This document shows positions 6,129 to 10,354 of a stretch of 10,354 bases of DNA, piece by piece. Both the position numbers and the translations under genes were made by a program. The stretch is from assembly GCA_035539855.1 (NCBI GenBank), contig DATLHO010000193.1, forward strand, positions 1-10,354, in the 5' to 3' direction. The notes beneath the pieces were generated by a model that ran no database searches, was not told the DNA's origin, and worked only from the letters and a program-made list of their open reading frames with translations. Within the stretch, counting starts at the first letter, position 1; each line of letters opens with the position of its first letter. Source of the DNA: DATLHO01 sp035539855. GTDB lineage: Bacteria > Bacteroidota > Ignavibacteria > OLB7.

Positions 6129-9100
6129 CTACAGGGTAATCCGGATCTGGAATCGAATGCGCCAGGTCTCGGTCTGGGATGTTCCGCCGCCGCTGTTCAA
6201 CACCGATTCGCTGGAACTGCGAACCTCGCGCTGGAACTGCAGGACGTAATTGCGCAACGACTCGGCGTCGTTGAATGCGGTCAGGGGGACCTCGAGCGAC
6301 GCGAGGCCCACGGAGGGATTGGCAACCTCGCCACCGTAGCGGAAGACGATCTTGCCGAACTGGCTGACGAAGTTCAGGCGGGTCTGGTCGATGTTGTCGC
6401 CGAACTCGATGTCGAAGCTGCGCACGAAACTGCCCGCGAATGCGTCCGAGAGCGCCGCGCTTGCGAACGTCGACGTGCCGGAGCTGACCGCCGACTGCGC
6501 CAAGGCCTGCACGTGGCTGCCCACGCCGGTCGCGCGGAGTTCGTCGCTGGTGCGGCCGAAGAGCAGCAGCGAGATCGCGTTCTGGAACCGGATCTGCGGA
6601 TCGCTGCTCGGCGACTGACCGGCGATCGTGTAGTTGAACTCCGGCCGGCTGAGGTTGTCCGCCGTGCCGTTGATCGCCACGGTGACCTCGTAATCCTGCG
6701 ACGAGCCACCCTCGCCGTAGCGACGGCCGGTGTAGCGCGCACTGACGCTGAACTGCGGATCGGTGATCGGACCGCGGAAGACGACCTCGCCGGTGGCCTC
6801 GAACTTCTTGATGTACGTGTACTCGGAGCCCGGCTCGATCGAGAACGTCCCGAAGAGCTTCGGCACCTCCCCCGGACGCATCTCGAAGTTGACGTCGCGG
6901 CCCTGCTGCCGGATCTCGAGTCGGAGCTGCTCGAACGGTCCCATGTCCATGCGGATCGACAGCGGGCGCTCCATCGAGATGTTCAAGTCGGCCGACAGTG
7001 CGTCGACGAACGTCGGCGCCGGCGCGAGCGATCGCGCGCGGGCGGAATCGAAGAACTGGCGCATGCCGGCCGCCGCCTGCTGCAGCGAGCCGCGCTGGAC
7101 GGTCCGGTCGATCTGCCCCGCGGTCGGACCGCTGCCGGCCGGCACGCCGATCGTGTCGGCGGATTCGACGAGGTCCGGGAGCTCCGGTCCGTACGTCGTG
7201 CGCGTCAGGCGCACCCAGTCGTCGTAGTCGATGAACGTGATGATGTCGTCGTCGCTGAGCCGGCTCTCGGTGTCGGGAATGCGCAGGTCGCCGCTGAGCA
7301 CGACGACGTCGCCCTGCAGGCGGGGATCGACGAGCGTCCCGGTGAGCGTCAGCGGTCGTGCACCCGTGCGGATGACCACGTCGCCGTAGACACCGAGGTC
7401 GGCCGCCTCGGTGGCCTGACTGAGCACGAGCAGCCGGCGCGCGTCGACCTTCAGGTCGAGATCGCTCGGCGACAGCCCGTCGAAGATGATCCGGCCGCTG
7501 ACCTCGGCTCCGCTCTCGGCCAGATCACGGGGATCGTTCTGCACGAACATCCTCTCGATGCCGAGCACGTTGTCCTGGAACGTTGCTTTTCCGTTGAGGC
7601 GGTACAGGATGTTCGTCGCCTCGACCGTTCCCCAGACGTTGCGCAGGTCGACGCTGCCCCGGTAGTCCGCGTCCGGAAGCGTTCCGCCGATCGTGAAGTC
7701 GAGCGTCGCGGTGCCGCGCTGCAGACGGACGCCCGGCACGAACGGCGCCAGGAACGCCACCGGCATGTCCTTCGTCTGAACGCTCACGTCGATCGGCCTT
7801 CCGGAAATCAGCCGCTCCTCGCGCGAGGCCAGCGCCAGATCCAGCGGCAGCGAGCGGATGTCGATGATCGCCGGGACGCTCATCGTGTCGCCGCCGACCG
7901 CCACCTCGCTCAGAATGATCTTGCCCGACGCATCGAGGTCCGAGTAGCTGAAGTTCGCGACGAAGTTGCCGACCCGCGAGCCGGAGTAGATCACCGAGTC
8001 GATCGCGATCTGCCCGCTGATGATCGGGTTCTCGAGCGTCCCGTTGAGCGTCACTACTCCGTTGCTGATCCGCCCGTCGATGTCCGCGACGCCGTAGACG
8101 TCGTCCGGACTCCGCAGCAGCGAGGTCACGTCGGCGATCGACGCGCTGAGCACCTTGACCTGGACGTTCTCCAGACGGTCGTCCGCGAGCGCGCCGCTGA
8201 CGTTGATGATCTCCGCGTTCGCGCGCTGGATCGTCAGCGAATCGATCCTGATGCCGTCGGAGGAGATCACCGCCTCGACCGCGCCGATGTTACGCCAGGA
8301 GTACATCGGCTCCGGCATGCTCACAAGGAGCGTGTCGAAGCGGAGGTGGTATCCCGCCGGATTGCTCGCGTCGATCTGGCCGTGGACGGCCAGCGAGATC
8401 TCGCGGTTGATCACCGTCGCGCCGCGCACGTCGATCAGGCCGCTGTGCAGATCGACCGACATGCTCGGAATGGTGAAGGTCATGTCGCCGAACCGCAGCA
8501 GCGAGTCGCTCTGCACGCGGATCGATCCGCTCGTGGCGCTCGTGATGCCGTACGGCGTGATCCCGCCGAGGCGGACGTCGAGCTGCACCGCGCCGAGCGA
8601 GAGGTCGGTCTCGCCCTGGGCGTAGCGGAGCTGGTCGAGCTTGCCGAGGACGCTGATGTCGAGCGCCCGCGAGTTGCCCGTGATCTCGCCGTTGATCTTC
8701 CCCTTCGCCGAGAGATCGGCGCCCTTGATGAATCCGCTCAGCCGCGACAGGTCCTTGATCGTCAGCTCGTAGGTCGCGTTGATCGGCGTGGCGATCGTCG
8801 TCGCGCTCGGAGTGACCGGCTCCGGCTTGTAGCTGCTCGTTCGCGTCGCGAAGTCGACGAGTGCTCCCGCGCCGCGCGCGGCGCTGTTGATCAGTGTCTC
8901 GAAGCTCCAGACGCCGGTGACCGTGGCGTCGGCGACGTCGGATTCGAGCACGAGCGAGCGCTGGCCGGCGCCGAGCTGCTTGAGCGTGAACGTCGCGTTG
9001 GTCGCGGGGATGGACTCGCCGCCGACTGACGACGGCGCGACCTCGAGCGTGCCGGTGCCGTCCATGTCGTCGGGATCGAAGCCGGCGCCCTTGACGCTGG

Positions 9101-10354
9101 CGACGAACGTGAGGTCCGAGCGATACGCCGGATCGAGCAGGACGTCGGCAAGGTCGACGTCGCGGGCGCGGACGTCGAGGTCGTATTTCGGCCGGCCCAT
9201 GTCGCGCAGGTCGAGCCAGCCTCCGGCGCCGAGCGCCGGGTTCGACGCGGCGATCGAGCGCACCGCGCCGCTCATCGGCAGTTGCGACACGACGTATCCG
9301 TCGCCGCGGCCGCGTGAGAGGGCGCCGGCGATCACCGCGAGCGGCGGCTGCGGCGACGTCGGGCTGCCGCCTCCGGATCCCCAGGCGACGACGAGCGTGT
9401 CGGCCGTGATGAAGCCACCGTCGCCGATGCCGCCGTCGAAGTAGAGCATCCGGTAGCTGCGACCGGCGACCGTCGAGCCCTGCGACTCCAGACGCACGCG
9501 GGCCGCGAGCTCGTCGAGCGACGTGCCCGCGCCGTTGGTGACGATGCGCCCGGTGAAGTCGCTGCGCAGCGATTCGTCGCCGGCGAGCGGCGCGAAGTCG
9601 ACGCTTTCGAAGGCGAGGTCGGCGGTGTAGACCAGGCGCTCGCCGCGCAGGTCCAGCCGCGCGCCGCCGCGGGTCGCGCCGATGTCGGTGCTCGCGTCGA
9701 GCGTCGCGGTGAAAAGCTCGGGCAGTCCGTTGAAGCTGGCCGAGCGAATGCGGGCCCGGCCCAGATAGGTGAGGTCCGGCAGATCGAGTCCCGGCAGGTG
9801 CTGCATGACGTCGGCGTACGTCACGTGCGAATCCTCGATCCGCGCGTCGATCGCCAGGCTGTCCGGATCGTTGAGGTTCCGCAGTCGTCCGACGATGTGA
9901 AGGTCCGTGCGCGGAAGGCCGAGGCGGAGCTTCTCGATGCGCAGGTCGCCGAAGCTGCCAGAGGCGTCGAGCTCGAGCGCGGGCGTGCCGGCGAGGAAGT
10001 CGAGATCCTCGCCGACGAAGCGGCGAAGCTCGAGCGTCGAGACGCGGGGAGCGTCGAGCGACAGCGTCAGCGGAAACTCCTGCCACGAGCGGATCGCCGT
10101 CTCGTCGCCGACGAAGTCGACCGAGTCGATCTTCCCGTCGAGCGCGAAGAGCGAGCGCTCGGTCTCGACGATGAGGTCCTTGACGGTCAGGCCGGTCTTG
10201 TTGACCGTGATCTGCGTCGAGATCTCGATGACGCGGACGTCGGGCTGCGGCGCCTCGAACGCGAGGTTCTGCAGCCACACCGACTGCTCGGTCGGCGCGA
10301 TGTGCGCCTGCAGCGCGAGGTTGACGTGCTCGAGCTCGAGGTGCGTGTAGTCGA
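6129..10354 (-). CDS. tamB: TamB-like translocation/assembly module protein (DUF490), N-terminus outside window
   Basis: TamB-family proteins (AsmA-like superfamily) span from the inner membrane across the periplasm as a long beta-groove. With the BamA-type partner TamA they aid outer-membrane protein assembly and phospholipid transport. The visible part is 1407 residues. The frame stays open to the right edge (reading DYTHLELEHVNLALQAHIAP before the first internal GTG), so the start, the inner-membrane anchor and probably more groove lie outside. Most of the sequence is repeated beta-strand segments of the type LDLRGERL, SGRIIFDGL, VQLDVRLGG and ISGQIAIDSV, as expected. The C-terminal TamB domain (about the last 330 residues) is clear: FRGPITDPQFSV, VAINGTADNLSRPEF and AISLLLFGR (coding near 6578-6552), the last being a hallmark. 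It ends in an amphipathic strand, WRIRFQIRITL, after a Ser/Gly-rich loop. It is the first visible gene of the minus-strand block. A tamA/bamA homologue upstream is expected but not seen. The assignment to the family is firm; orthology to enteric TamB is less so. Confidence 0.93.
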   Translation of the reverse strand, partial: DYTHLELEHVNLALQAHIAPTEQSVWLQNLAFEAPQPDVRVIEISTQITVNKTGLTVKDLIVETERSLFALDGKIDSVDFVGDETAIRSWQEFPLTLSLDAPRVSTLELRRFVGEDLDFLAGTPALELDASGSFGDLRIEKLRLGLPRTDLHIVGRLRNLNDPDSLAIDARIEDSHVTYADVMQHLPGLDLPDLTYLGRARIRSASFNGLPELFTATLDASTDIGATRGGARLDLRGERLVYTADLAFESVDFAPLAGDESLRSDFTGRIVTNGAGTSLDELAARVRLESQGSTVAGRSYRMLYFDGGIGDGGFITADTLVVAWGSGGGSPTSPQPPLAVIAGALSRGRGDGYVVSQLPMSGAVRSIAASNPALGAGGWLDLRDMGRPKYDLDVRARDVDLADVLLDPAYRSDLTFVASVKGAGFDPDDMDGTGTLEVAPSSVGGESIPATNATFTLKQLGAGQRSLVLESDVADATVTGVWSFETLINSAARGAGALVDFATRTSSYKPEPVTPSATTIATPINATYELTIKDLSRLSGFIKGADLSAKGKINGEITGNSRALDISVLGKLDQLRYAQGETDLSLGAVQLDVRLGGITPYGITSATSGSIRVQSDSLLRFGDMTFTIPSMSVDLHSGLIDVRGATVINREISLAVHGQIDASNPAGYHLRFDTLLVSMPEPMYSWRNIGAVEAVISSDGIRIDSLTIQRANAEIINVSGALADDRLENVQVKVLSASIADVTSLLRSPDDVYGVADIDGRISNGVVTLNGTLENPIISGQIAIDSVIYSGSRVGNFVANFSYSDLDASGKIILSEVAVGGDTMSVPAIIDIRSLPLDLALASREERLISGRPIDVSVQTKDMPVAFLAPFVPGVRLQRGTATLDFTIGGTLPDADYRGSVDLRNVWGTVEATNILYRLNGKATFQDNVLGIERMFVQNDPRDLAESGAEVSGRIIFDGLSPSDLDLKVDARRLLVLSQATEAADLGVYGDVVIRTGARPLTLTGTLVDPRLQGDVVVLSGDLRIPDTESRLSDDDIITFIDYDDWVRLTRTTYGPELPDLVESADTIGVPAGSGPTAGQIDRTVQRGSLQQAAAGMRQFFDSARARSLAPAPTFVDALSADLNISMERPLSIRMDMGPFEQLRLEIRQQGRDVNFEMRPGEVPKLFGTFSIEPGSEYTYIKKFEATGEVVFRGPITDPQFSVSARYTGRRYGEGGSSQDYEVTVAINGTADNLSRPEFNYTIAGQSPSSDPQIRFQNAISLLLFGRTSDELRATGVGSHVQALAQSAVSSGTSTFASAALSDAFAGSFVRSFDIEFGDNIDQTRLNFVSQFGKIVFRYGGEVANPSVGLASLEVPLTAFNDAESLRNYVLQFQREVRSSSESVLNSGGGTSQTETWRIRFQIRITL

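Noticed and set aside
6209..6240. Direct repeat of CGCTGGAACTGC at 6209-6220 and 6229-6240
   Set aside because: It lies inside the tamB coding sequence in different codon phases, has only two copies, and looks like a chance or local duplication without a clear role.
6513..9029. An 838-codon open frame on the plus strand, opposite the TamB-like gene
   Set aside because: Its translation is Arg/Asp/Val/Ala-rich with no recognisable motif. It mirrors a real gene in GC-rich DNA, where antisense frames lack stops.
1..10354. Searched by eye for CRISPR arrays, IS ends, tRNA or rRNA genes, toxin-antitoxin pairs and phage genes
   Set aside because: No regular repeats, transposase motifs, cloverleafs or defence genes were seen; base composition looks even throughout.

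Overview
This window comes from a GC-rich, Gram-negative-type bacterium. The outer-membrane-linked genes (a lipoprotein, RlpA, TamB) imply a diderm envelope. The GC-rich codon usage and the EF-G-2-type second translocase would fit Gemmatimonadota or a neighbouring lineage, but that placement is a guess from gene content, because the window holds no rRNA or other phylogenetic marker. I see no mobile element, CRISPR array, tRNA, rRNA or sign of recent transfer. This looks like ordinary chromosomal core genome, and I found no convincing undescribed system.

Layout. Positions 1-446 (minus) hold the N-terminal 148 codons of uvrA, the DNA-damage recognition ATPase of nucleotide excision repair; the gene runs off the left edge. 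A 281-base divergent intergenic region follows. Positions 728-1453 (plus) encode a DUF4397-type lipoprotein, closed by a strong hairpin at 1485-1514. A good sigma-70-like promoter (1570-1598) and a near-perfect Shine-Dalgarno (1667-1674) drive an EF-G-like GTPase at 1680-3824 (plus). A bidirectional terminator (3878-3911) separates this convergently from the minus-strand block.

The minus-strand block is read from right to left. It contains a tamB-like gene (10354-6129, N-terminus beyond the right edge), a GNAT-fold protein resembling E. coli YghO (6102-4966, 26 bases after tamB), and rlpA (4867-4004, 98 bases further on). The same direction and short gaps suggest one transcript, with rlpA possibly having some separate control. 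TamB (outer-membrane biogenesis and lipid transport) and RlpA (peptidoglycan turnover at the septum or envelope) both serve the cell envelope. The role of the GNAT protein is unknown.

The items most worth a second look are three. The EF-G-like protein has altered G2, G3 and G4 motifs. The RlpA export signal has a twin-arginine-like motif and no lipobox cysteine. The YghO-like acetyltransferase sits between two envelope genes.
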